This document shows positions 1 to 6,356 of a DNA stretch of 6,894 nucleotides, piece by piece. The stretch is from assembly GCA_902783705.1 (NCBI GenBank), contig CACZSA010000073.1:1-6894 (forward strand), read 5' to 3'. The notes under the pieces were generated by a model. It was not told the origin of the DNA. It made no database searches and worked only from the letters and a program-made list of their open reading frames with translations. This DNA comes from an uncultured Ruminococcus sp. GTDB lineage: Bacteria; Bacillota; Clostridia; Oscillospirales; CAG-272. The first letter of the stretch is position 1. Each line of letters begins with the position of its first letter. A program made the translations under genes and the position numbers.

Positions 1-2336
1 ATCGAGGCGGCCCCGGCGGAGAGGGCGGAGAGCTCCTCCGTGACGATTGCGAGGATCTCCTCGTTCACCGAGGCGTCGAGCGGCGAGCCCGCGCAGTCGA
101 GCAGGTCATAGAGCGCCGCGCGTCCCTCGTCCGTGAAGCGGGTGACGATCCCGGGCTGCTCGAGCGACGCGGGATCTGTCGGATTCTCCGGGTCGGCGCG
201 GCGCATCTCGGACGATCCGTCGGCGCGGAAGAGGAATTCCGCGTTTTCATAGGCGTCGAGGAGGAAATCGAGCTGTGTGCGGAGCGTCGGGATGGGATCG
301 CGGATCGCGCCGTTCATGCTGAGCATCCTCTGCGGCACCCCCTCGAAGAGCGAACGGATCGCGCGCCATGCCTCGTCCGGGTGCTCGCTGAACGAGGTCA
401 GGATGATCGCGTCGCGCATGTCCGCCCGGATGCCTGCGCCGCGCCGGGACTCCGCCGTCGGAAGTCCGATGAGGGTGCAGGCGTCCGTGCCGAAGAGGGC
501 GGGGAGGCTGAGGATGTGTGCGGGGGATTCGATCATGGATTCCCGCAGGGCGATTCCCCCGGTATAAAACCGCTCGATCGCCGCGTCGGGATCGGCGAGG
601 GCGGCGAGGGCGGGATCCTTCAGCGCGTCCTCAAGGGCGGGCAGATCGGCGTAGAGCGAGAGGATCCGGCGGAATTCCGGCCCGTCGAAGGAACAGACGG
701 CCCCCTCCTGGTCGATGAATTCCGCGAGGGCATCCGAGCTGAAGAGGATCGCGTCGAGGTACTCCCTGCACGGGATCTGCGCGAACGCGACGCCGTCCGG
801 GAGGGCGGATACGAAATCGACGAATTCCGAGGCGGTCCAGTATCCCCGCTGGGCGTATTCGCCGAGGAGGGAGTCGGGCGCGGCGAGCGTGAGGAAGGAG
901 ACGCCCGTCGAGAGCGCGCGGAGCTTCCCGTGTCCGTCGCCGTAGACGTTCTTCACCGCGCCGATCAGGTTGGCGTCGTTCACAAGATCGTCCGCGGCGA
1001 GGTAGGGCGCGAGATCGGCGCAGAGGTCCTTTTCAAAGAGCTGACGGACGGGCGCGCTGTTCGGGGTGCCGATCACGATGTCCGGCCGGAAGACGCCCGT
1101 CACGATGTCCGTCGCGAGCCGGGTCTCCCCCGCCGCGCGATCGTCGGAGGTCGCGTACTGCCCGTAATTTGTGACCTCGATGCGGACCTCCTTCTGCGAT
1201 TTGTTGAACGAGACGATCCTCTCCGTGAGGGTCGGTTCGGACGCGGTGACGGCGAGGGTGACGGTGACGCGGTCCGGGAGGTCCGTCTCCTCCGCGCGCG
1301 CGTAAAGCACCGGGCGGCTGAACCATCCGGTCCCGTCCGCGCCATCCGTGAATTCGGTGAAGAGAAGGCGGTCCCGGTCGATCACGGCATGGAAGGAGGC
1401 GGTCTGCGGGCTGACGTCGGAGAGCGTGTAGTCCATAAGCGGCACCTCCTCCGCCGTGCCGTCCTCATGCGCCGCGAGCAGGAAGATCCCCGCGTCCGCT
1501 GTGTAATAGAACTCTGCCCCCGGCCCGAAGCACGGATTGCCGATGTGCTTCATCGGACAGCGGAAGCGTTCCGTGAGCGTCCCCGATGCTTTGTCGACGG
1601 CGGAGACGATGAGCAGCGTCTTGTCCATCTCGACCACAAAGCAGGCCGCGCGGATCTCGCCCTCCTCCGTCCTGCCGAGCGCGGAGAGCGACCCGTTGGG
1701 AATGGGGATCGTTCTGCGGTATTCGAATTCCGGCGAGAAGAAGACGATCTCGTTCATCCCGCCGAGGCAGATATCCCCGTCCTGATCGGGCACGAGGTAT
1801 TCGACGGAGCCGTGATCGGGATCGAAGAACGGTCGGATGTCTTCGCTCTCGACAGTTTCGCCGCTCGTCCGGTCGTACCGCCCGAGATACCATTTGCCGT
1901 CGGACCGTCCGGTGGTCTCGTACTGAATGCGCGTGAAGAGATAGGTGAAGGACTCCTCGGTGAGCCATCCGCAGGCAACAGACTGGTTATCGGCGAAGGG
2001 CAGGGGCTCCTCGCGGAGAACGGCGTCCTCCGTTGCGGTGACGAGCGAGGAGATGATGGCGGTTTGATATCGCTCTTCCCCGGGGATCGGCGTGACGCTG
2101 ATTTCCGAACGGTAGGTCGTGAGCGCACCCGCGGCTTCGTCCCAGAGCGGCGGGACCGCGTGCATCTGCACATTTCCGGCCTCCTTCGGCGTGGGATAGA
2201 CCGTTCCTTCATAACGGCTTCCGCGGAGAGGGGCGGTCTCTTCCTTCTTTTTGCATCCGGTAAGCCCGACGGGCAGCCCGAGAGGCAGGACGAGCGCAAG
2301 TGCCAGCATGGCGGCAAGGATTTTTCTGCGTGTCAT
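1..2336 (-). CDS. Lipoprotein: beta-rich (propeller-like) N-terminal region fused to an extracellular solute-binding domain; 3' end outside window
   Basis: I see an uninterrupted minus-strand frame from the ATG at 2336-2334 to the left edge (778 residues, no stop), so the C-terminus is missing. The start has an AAGGAG site 9 bases upstream and a consensus promoter. Residues 1-28 form a lipoprotein signal: basic MTRRK, a hydrophobic core, then lipobox LTGC with C28 as the lipidated cysteine, followed by a KKKEE linker. Residues ~60-350 hold repeated strand-turn-strand units, e.g. around 186-213, 226-255, 273-300 and 316-336, that read like beta-propeller blades. From ~355 the protein switches to a family 1-type solute-binding fold: TLAVTASEPTLTERIVSFNK (358-379), EVTNYGQYAT (387-396), TDIVTG then PDIVI (P418). 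Family knowledge: such domains deliver sugars or oligosaccharides to ABC permeases. The propeller is inferred from pattern only. It might instead act as a sensor or a cell-surface glycan receptor. No permease gene is in view. The solute-binding region already spans ~420 residues, so the stop is probably just beyond the edge. Confidence 0.9.
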   Translation of the reverse strand, partial: MTRRKILAAMLALALVLPLGLPVGLTGCKKKEETAPLRGSRYEGTVYPTPKEAGNVQMHAVPPLWDEAAGALTTYRSEISVTPIPGEERYQTAIISSLVTATEDAVLREEPLPFADNQSVACGWLTEESFTYLFTRIQYETTGRSDGKWYLGRYDRTSGETVESEDIRPFFDPDHGSVEYLVPDQDGDICLGGMNEIVFFSPEFEYRRTIPIPNGSLSALGRTEEGEIRAACFVVEMDKTLLIVSAVDKASGTLTERFRCPMKHIGNPCFGPGAEFYYTADAGIFLLAAHEDGTAEEVPLMDYTLSDVSPQTASFHAVIDRDRLLFTEFTDGADGTGWFSRPVLYARAEETDLPDRVTVTLAVTASEPTLTERIVSFNKSQKEVRIEVTNYGQYATSDDRAAGETRLATDIVTGVFRPDIVIGTPNSAPVRQLFEKDLCADLAPYLAADDLVNDANLIGAVKNVYGDGHGKLRALSTGVSFLTLAAPDSLLGEYAQRGYWTASEFVDFVSALPDGVAFAQIPCREYLDAILFSSDALAEFIDQEGAVCSFDGPEFRRILSLYADLPALEDALKDPALAALADPDAAIERFYTGGIALRESMIESPAHILSLPALFGTDACTLIGLPTAESRRGAGIRADMRDAIILTSFSEHPDEAWRAIRSLFEGVPQRMLSMNGAIRDPIPTLRTQLDFLLDAYENAEFLFRADGSSEMRRADPENPTDPASLEQPGIVTRFTDEGRAALYDLLDCAGSPLDASVNEEILAIVTEELSALSAGAAS

Positions 2337-2345
2337 GATTTCGAT

Positions 2346-2351
2346 CTCCTT
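2346..2351 (-). promoter_or_regulatory. Ribosome binding site of the lipoprotein gene
   Basis: On the minus strand this reads AAGGAG, 9 bases before the ATG at 2336. It fixes the start of the lipoprotein at MTRRK rather than at the internal Met10, which lies inside the signal peptide and has no such site. Confidence 0.85.
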
Positions 2352-2364
2352 CAAATGACATTTG
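2352..2364. promoter_or_regulatory. Perfect 13-base palindrome in the lipoprotein leader; candidate operator
   Basis: The plus strand reads CAAATGACATTTG: two perfect 6-base arms around a single central A. It lies about 11 bases downstream of the -10 box, in the first ~17 transcribed bases, and touches the AAGGAG ribosome binding site. This position suits a repressor that blocks transcription start or early elongation. As RNA the arms would need a one-base loop, so a DNA-bound dimeric regulator is more plausible than an RNA hairpin. The binding protein is unknown and no regulator gene lies in the window. Confidence 0.45.
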
Positions 2365-2375
2365 CTTCTATTCGT

Positions 2376-2404
2376 ATTATAACCTCAACATGAAATTTTG
2401 TCAA
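2376..2404 (-). promoter_or_regulatory. Perfect-consensus sigma-A promoter of the lipoprotein gene
   Basis: Minus strand: TTGACA at 2404-2399, a 17-base spacer, and TATAAT at 2381-2376. Both boxes match the consensus in all six positions and the spacing is ideal. The expected start point is near 2369, giving a leader of ~33 bases. The stretch upstream (about 2405-2453) is very rich in A and T with runs of T on the minus strand, like an UP element. This is a potentially very strong promoter, so the gene is transcribed separately from the glycosidase pair upstream. Confidence 0.92.
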
Positions 2405-2453
2405 CAGAAAAACGAAAAAATAAGAGAGGAAAAATGAAAAAATCGTCGGATAG

Positions 2454-2484
2454 AAAAAAGGCCCCCGGCGCAGAACCGGAGGCC
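2454..2484 (-). terminator. Intrinsic terminator after the fucosidase gene
   Basis: Minus strand: GGCCTCCGG (2484-2476), a 7-base loop, CCGGGGGCC (2468-2460), then six T (2459-2454). The stem is nine pairs with one T-G wobble, nearly all G-C. It begins 22 bases after the fucosidase stop codon and should end the two-gene glycosidase transcript before the lipoprotein promoter. Confidence 0.92.
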
Positions 2485-2506
2485 TTGATTGTATGGGAAA
2501 TCTGTA

Positions 2507-3940
2507 TCAATACACCCCGATGAACGAGAGCACGGGGCAGACGCGGGAATCGGTGATGCGGATGCGGAGCTCGTCCGTCGTGACGGCGGGGAAGCGGGCG
2601 ATCTTCTGATACCCGACCGTCGTCCCGCGCGCGACCTCCCGCCAGCCGTCCGCGGTCTTCGCCTCGATCGTGAAGGCCTCGATCCGCTGGCTCATCGGGA
2701 TGTGCTCCTTCAGCACGACGTGCGTGACGGATGCCTGGGAGGGGAGCTTCACGCCGATCTCGACCGCGTTTTCCCCGTCGAAGGGCTTGTAGTACGCGTC
2801 GTAGGTGTTCTCCCGCACGTTCCCGATCGGGTGATACCCGTCGTCCGGGGCGGTGAAGGCGGCGTCCGCGGCGAGGTTGTGTGCGAAGGTGCGGCGCAGA
2901 TACTCGCCCAGCTCACGGAGGGCGCGGACGTCGTTCTCGTGGAACAGCCCGCGGCGGTCCGGCGGAATGTTGAGCAGGAAGGTGGAGTTCCCGCCGACCG
3001 AACGGTACCAGATCTCGGCGAGGGTCTCGGCGGAGCGTACGCGGTCGTCCTCGGAGGCGTGGTAGAACCAGCCCGGACGGATCGAGGTGTTCGTCTCGCA
3101 CGGGCTCCACTTGTAGCCGACGGCGCCCTCGAGGAATTCCCGGCTGCCGAGATCCCGCTCCGTCGCCGAGAGGCTCTTCTCCCGGAACGCCGCGGAGTCC
3201 TCCTGCTGGCTCTTCTCGGCGACGTCGTCCGGGCGGGCGAATCCCGTCGGGAGAACGGACCATTCGGAGGGCCGCGTGTCGCCCGCTTCGTTGCCGCACC
3301 AGCGGATGTCCGGGCCGCAGACGGAGATCGCCGCGCCGGGCTGGAGCTCGCGGATCAGGGCATAGTACCGCGCCCAGTCGTAGACCTGCTTCTTGCCGTT
3401 CGGTCCCTCGCCGCATGCGCCGTCAAACCAGACGGAGAAGATCTCGCCGTAATTCGTGAGAAGCTCCGTGAGCTGCGCGCAGAAATAGTCGTCATAGGGC
3501 TTGCCCTGCCCGTAAAAGGGGGAATTGCGGTCCCACGGGGAGAGGTAGACGCCGAATTTCAGCCCCGCCCGGCGGCACGCGTCGGAGACCTCCCGCACGA
3601 TGTCGCCGCCCCCGTTCTTCCATGGAGAATTCTTCACGCTGTGCCCGGTCCACGCGGACGGCCAGAGACAGAAGCCGTCGTGGTGCTTGCAGGTGAGGAT
3701 CAGCCCCTTCATTCCGGCGGCGAGGAGCGCGTCGGTCCACTGCTCCGCGTCAAAGGCCGTCGGGTTGAATACCTCTTCGGGTTCGGTGCCGTCGCCCCAT
3801 TCGCGGTCCGTGAACGTGTTGACCGTGAAATGCACGAACGCGTAAAACTCCATCTGCTCCACCGCGAGCTGCCGCGCGGAGGGATGGATCTTCACGAGCG
3901 CCTTGTCCTCCGCATAGTGCGGATACGGAATGGTTTCCAT
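2507..3940 (-). CDS. GH29 alpha-L-fucosidase, cytoplasmic, probable branched-glycan (subfamily B-like) type
   Basis: A complete 477-residue exo-glycosidase that should release terminal alpha-L-fucose with retention. The catalytic barrel covers ~25-345, with FVHFTVNTFTDREWG near 35-49, the family hallmark KHHDGFCLWPS (85-95), FGVYLSPWDRN (129-139), and VWFDGACGEGPNG (170-182). D173 in WFDGA is the predicted nucleophile, and E218 in RWCGNEAGD is the likely acid/base. The pairing and spacing fit bifidobacterial GH29B enzymes (D172/E217), which prefer alpha-1,3/1,4-fucose on branched glycans. Residues ~353-477 look like a C-terminal beta-sandwich of the discoidin-like kind. There is no signal peptide, so it acts on imported oligosaccharides. 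I chose the ATG at 3940 because AAGGAG lies 8 bases upstream. A TTG at 3970 in the same frame would add ten residues overlapping the GH31 end and has no comparable support. It follows GH31 by 16 bases, so the two are co-transcribed. The family call is firm; the linkage specificity is inferred. Confidence 0.95.
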   Translation of the reverse strand: METIPYPHYAEDKALVKIHPSARQLAVEQMEFYAFVHFTVNTFTDREWGDGTEPEEVFNPTAFDAEQWTDALLAAGMKGLILTCKHHDGFCLWPSAWTGHSVKNSPWKNGGGDIVREVSDACRRAGLKFGVYLSPWDRNSPFYGQGKPYDDYFCAQLTELLTNYGEIFSVWFDGACGEGPNGKKQVYDWARYYALIRELQPGAAISVCGPDIRWCGNEAGDTRPSEWSVLPTGFARPDDVAEKSQQEDSAAFREKSLSATERDLGSREFLEGAVGYKWSPCETNTSIRPGWFYHASEDDRVRSAETLAEIWYRSVGGNSTFLLNIPPDRRGLFHENDVRALRELGEYLRRTFAHNLAADAAFTAPDDGYHPIGNVRENTYDAYYKPFDGENAVEIGVKLPSQASVTHVVLKEHIPMSQRIEAFTIEAKTADGWREVARGTTVGYQKIARFPAVTTDELRIRITDSRVCPVLSFIGVY

Positions 3941-3948
3941 GATTCTTA

Positions 3949-3954
3949 CTCCTT
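3949..3954 (-). promoter_or_regulatory. Ribosome binding site that sets the fucosidase start
   Basis: The minus strand reads AAGGAG, 8 bases before the ATG at 3940 and just after the GH31 stop codon (TAA, 3959-3957). It supports METIPYPHY as the true N-terminus instead of the upstream TTG at 3970, and supports translation of both genes from one message. Confidence 0.9.
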
Positions 3955-3956
3955 CT

Positions 3957-6239
3957 TTACTCAAATTCAATGACCGTTACCCGGTCGGATTTTGCGAAAA
4001 TCTTCAGCCCTTCGTCCGTTGCCTCAGTCTCTCCGCCCTCGACCTCGCAGTTCCCCGGCGCGTGGACGAGGAGGAGGGTGAGGTCCTCCGGGGCGTTTTC
4101 CATTTCGATGACGAGCTTTTTGCCGTCCCGCTTTGCCCGGACAGAGAAGAGCGCGTCCTCTTCCCGCACATTGCAGACGGCCTCGTCTCCGATCGCGTAT
4201 GCCCGGACGGTGAATGAGCCGTCCTCGTTCCGCATCGGGAGGAGCGTGTTCTCCCGGACCATGAGCGGCAGGGAGAAGAAGTCGTGGACCTCGCGCACGA
4301 ACCGTCCGCCCGTCACCTCGCGTCCGTCGAGGAGATTCGTCCAGCGTCCCGCGGGGAGGTAGTATTCGACGTCGCCCTCCGCCGTGAAGACGGGCGCGAC
4401 GAGGAGGGAGGAGCCGAGCATGTACTGCGTGTCGAGATCGGCGCAGATCCGGTCGCCCGGGAACGCGAGGACCATCGGACGCATCATCGGCACGCCCGTC
4501 AGATGGGTGCGGACCGCCTCGTCCCAGAGATACGGCATGAGCGATTCCTTGAGCTTCGCAAATTTCCGCAGAACGTCGACCGCCTCCTCACCGAAGAGCC
4601 ACGGGACGCGGTATGAGCCGGAGCCGTGGAGGCGGGAATGCGTCGAGAGGAGCCCGAACGCCGACCAGCGCTTGTACACGTCCGCCGGAGCCGTGCCCTC
4701 GAAGCCGGAGATGTCATGCGACCAGAAGCCGAAGCCGGAGAGCATGAGGGAGAGTCCCGCGCGGAGGGATTCGTGCATCGAGAGATAGTTCGAATTGCAG
4801 TCGCCGCCCCAGTGGACCGGGAACCTCTGCCCGCCGACCGTCGCACTCCGGGCGAAGAGGACCGCTTCCTCCTCCCCGCGCTCCGACGTGAGCAGCTCGA
4901 ACACGCATTTGTTGTAGAGATAGGTGTAATAGTTGTGCATCTTCTGGGGATCGCTGCCGTCGAAGTAGACGACGTCCGTCGGGATACGCTCGCCGAAGTC
5001 GGTCTTGAAGCAGTCGACGCCGTCCTCGAGCAGCGAGCGGAGCTTGGACTGATACCACGCCCACGCCGCGGGATTTGTGAAGTCGACGATCCCCATGCCC
5101 GCCTGCCACAGATCCGTCTGCCACACGTCGCCGTCCGGCTTGTTGAGCAGGTATCCGCCCTCCATCGCCTCGCGGAAGGCGGCGGTCTTCTGCCCGATGT
5201 ACGGGTTGATCCAGACGCAGACCTTCAGCCCGCGTTCGTGGAGCTTTGCTGTGAGGCCGCGGATGTCCGGGAAGACGCTTTTGTCCCACTCAAACCCGCA
5301 CCATTCGTTCTCCCGCATCCAATAGCAGTCGAAGTGAAACACGGAGAGCGGGATCCCGCGCTGGGTCATCCCGTCGACCATCGAGAGGACAGTTGCCTCG
5401 TCGTACGACGTCGTGAAGGACGAGGTGAGCCAGAGACCGAAGGACCAGCGGGGAGGAAGCGCGGGGCGTCCGGCGAGCGCGGTGTAGGTCCCGAGCACGT
5501 GCGCCATGTCCTCTCCGCCCACGACCATGAAGTCGAGGCGTTCGCCGGGGAGGGAGAACTGCACCCGTGTGACCATCTCCGAGGCGACCTCGAAGGAGAC
5601 GGCGTCGGAGGAGTTGACGAGCACGCCGTAGCCGCGGTCCGTGACGTAGAACGGGATGTTCTTGTACGCGATCTCCGTGCAGGTCCCGCCGTCCTCGTTC
5701 CAGCAGTCGACGACCTGTCCGTTCTTCACGAAGGGCGTGAACCGCTCGCCGAGGCCGTAGACGTGCTCCCCGATCGCGAGGTCGAGCTGGCCGCGCATGA
5801 AGGGTCCCTCCGGCGTGGAGAGATACGAGATCATCGAATGTCCGTAGCGCTCGCCGACCGATGTGAGCCGGCGGCCCCTGTAATAATAGGTGAAGGTCGC
5901 CGGGTTCTTCGTGATGACGAGAGAGGTCGAGTTGCTTTCAAAGGTCAGCGTGTTCCCGTCCTCGGTGAAGACGGGGGTGACGGGGACGGTGTTCAGCTCG
6001 AATTTCGGTTCCTTTTTCCGCGATCCGGCGAAGTGAACGGCCTCGATGCGGATGATATCCGGCGCAGGGGAGGAGACGGTCAGCTCGAGGATCGGACCGC
6101 CCATCGCGCGGCTGTCGTGCCCGTAGTTGACCGCGTAGAGATAGAGGGACGCGCCGTCGAAACGCGCCTCGCGGATCTGCACCGTGTCCGTCGCTTCGAC
6201 GCCGGGCCTATTCATCCAGTAGCCTTTCGTAAATTTCAT
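3957..6239 (-). CDS. yicI: GH31 alpha-xylosidase, YicI type, cytoplasmic
   Basis: A complete 760-residue protein, close to the 772 of E. coli YicI and closely similar along its length as recalled. It should release alpha-xylose from the non-reducing end of oligosaccharides such as isoprimeverose-type units. An N-terminal beta-sandwich (~1-245) carries YGLGERFTPFVKNGQ (161-175). The (beta/alpha)8 barrel (~260-590) has the nucleophile D414 in FKTDFGERIPTDV and the acid/base D480 in HWGGDC, matching YicI D416 and D482. C-terminal beta-sandwich domains follow. Pocket residues also agree: F275, C305, Y306, W343 and K412 line up with YicI F277, C307, F308, W345 and K414. The Cys-aromatic pair on the first barrel loop marks alpha-xylosidases rather than alpha-glucosidases, which carry other residues there. 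There is no signal peptide. The ATG at 6239 has GGAGGG 7 bases upstream and an extended -10 promoter. It is first in a two-gene operon with the GH29 fucosidase. Confidence 0.95.
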   Translation of the reverse strand: MKFTKGYWMNRPGVEATDTVQIREARFDGASLYLYAVNYGHDSRAMGGPILELTVSSPAPDIIRIEAVHFAGSRKKEPKFELNTVPVTPVFTEDGNTLTFESNSTSLVITKNPATFTYYYRGRRLTSVGERYGHSMISYLSTPEGPFMRGQLDLAIGEHVYGLGERFTPFVKNGQVVDCWNEDGGTCTEIAYKNIPFYVTDRGYGVLVNSSDAVSFEVASEMVTRVQFSLPGERLDFMVVGGEDMAHVLGTYTALAGRPALPPRWSFGLWLTSSFTTSYDEATVLSMVDGMTQRGIPLSVFHFDCYWMRENEWCGFEWDKSVFPDIRGLTAKLHERGLKVCVWINPYIGQKTAAFREAMEGGYLLNKPDGDVWQTDLWQAGMGIVDFTNPAAWAWYQSKLRSLLEDGVDCFKTDFGERIPTDVVYFDGSDPQKMHNYYTYLYNKCVFELLTSERGEEEAVLFARSATVGGQRFPVHWGGDCNSNYLSMHESLRAGLSLMLSGFGFWSHDISGFEGTAPADVYKRWSAFGLLSTHSRLHGSGSYRVPWLFGEEAVDVLRKFAKLKESLMPYLWDEAVRTHLTGVPMMRPMVLAFPGDRICADLDTQYMLGSSLLVAPVFTAEGDVEYYLPAGRWTNLLDGREVTGGRFVREVHDFFSLPLMVRENTLLPMRNEDGSFTVRAYAIGDEAVCNVREEDALFSVRAKRDGKKLVIEMENAPEDLTLLLVHAPGNCEVEGGETEATDEGLKIFAKSDRVTVIEFE

Positions 6240-6246
6240 GGAAATA

Positions 6247-6252
6247 CCCTCC
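6247..6252 (-). promoter_or_regulatory. Ribosome binding site of the alpha-xylosidase gene
   Basis: The minus strand reads GGAGGG, 7 bases before the ATG at 6239. This is good spacing and confirms the start MKFTKGYW, which also matches the N-terminal position of YicI. Confidence 0.85.
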
Positions 6253-6271
6253 GGTGTGTGGTGTTGATTCG

Positions 6272-6300
6272 ATTATAGCATATTTCCGGGAGAATTGCAC
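6272..6300 (-). promoter_or_regulatory. Extended -10 promoter of the GH31-GH29 operon
   Basis: Minus strand: TATAAT at 6277-6272, preceded by TGC (6280-6278), giving the extended form TGnTATAAT. At 17 bases spacing the -35 box is GTGCAA (6300-6295), only three of six matches to consensus. The extended -10 probably compensates for the weak -35, which is a common arrangement for promoters under activator or repressor control. The expected start point is near 6265, with a leader of about 26 bases. Confidence 0.85.
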
Positions 6301-6304
6301 CCGG
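6286..6304. promoter_or_regulatory. Inverted repeat over the -35 box; weak operator candidate
   Basis: The plus strand reads CCGGG, nine bases, CCCGG: two perfect five-base arms covering the -35 element of the glycosidase operon. The arms do not extend further and the centre is only partly symmetric. In GC-rich DNA a pair like this may be chance, so support is limited to its position. It does not resemble the palindrome in front of the lipoprotein gene. Confidence 0.25.
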
Positions 6305-6321
6305 TTTTGGGAAATTGACGC

Positions 6322-6352
6322 AAAAAATGACCGCCGGGGTGACGGTCATTTT
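6322..6352 (-). terminator. Intrinsic terminator after the right-hand hypothetical gene
   Basis: Minus strand: AAAATGACCG (6352-6343), a 9-base loop, CGGTCATTTT (6333-6324), two more T. The ten-pair stem is perfect, with four central G-C pairs, and ends in a run of six T of which four lie in the stem. It starts 4 bases after the TGA stop at 6357. The A/T flanks are symmetric, so it could act weakly in both directions, but no plus-strand gene faces it. Confidence 0.8.
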
Positions 6353-6356
6353 CGGA

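Noticed and set aside
1465..1968. Arg-rich minus-strand frame inside the lipoprotein gene
   Set aside because: It is out of frame with the lipoprotein, has a biased Arg/Ser/Pro composition typical of shifted GC-rich codons, and has no start signals.
381..2393. Long plus-strand open frame opposite the lipoprotein gene
   Set aside because: It is in exact triplet register with the minus-strand gene and is open only because TTA, CTA and TCA codons are avoided in this GC-rich coding DNA. The predicted protein is Arg/Asp/Glu/Val-rich and has no recognisable fold, while the minus strand has a lipobox, a binding-protein signature, a ribosome binding site and a promoter.
3941..3970. N-terminal extension of the fucosidase from a TTG codon at 3970
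   Set aside because: It overlaps the end of GH31 and lacks a ribosome binding site of its own, whereas the ATG at 3940 has an ideal AAGGAG 8 bases upstream.
2489..3973. Long plus-strand open frame opposite the fucosidase
   Set aside because: Same triplet-register mirror effect. The minus strand encodes a clear GH29 enzyme with catalytic residues.
4626..6278. Long plus-strand open frame opposite the alpha-xylosidase
   Set aside because: Mirror of the GH31 coding frame with low-complexity charged translation; no ribosome binding site or family features.
6262..6285. Possible CcpA-type catabolite site around the -10 of the glycosidase promoter
   Set aside because: I compared both strands with the usual cre pattern around the central CG; several fixed positions (the G, the R before CG and the final CA) do not match.
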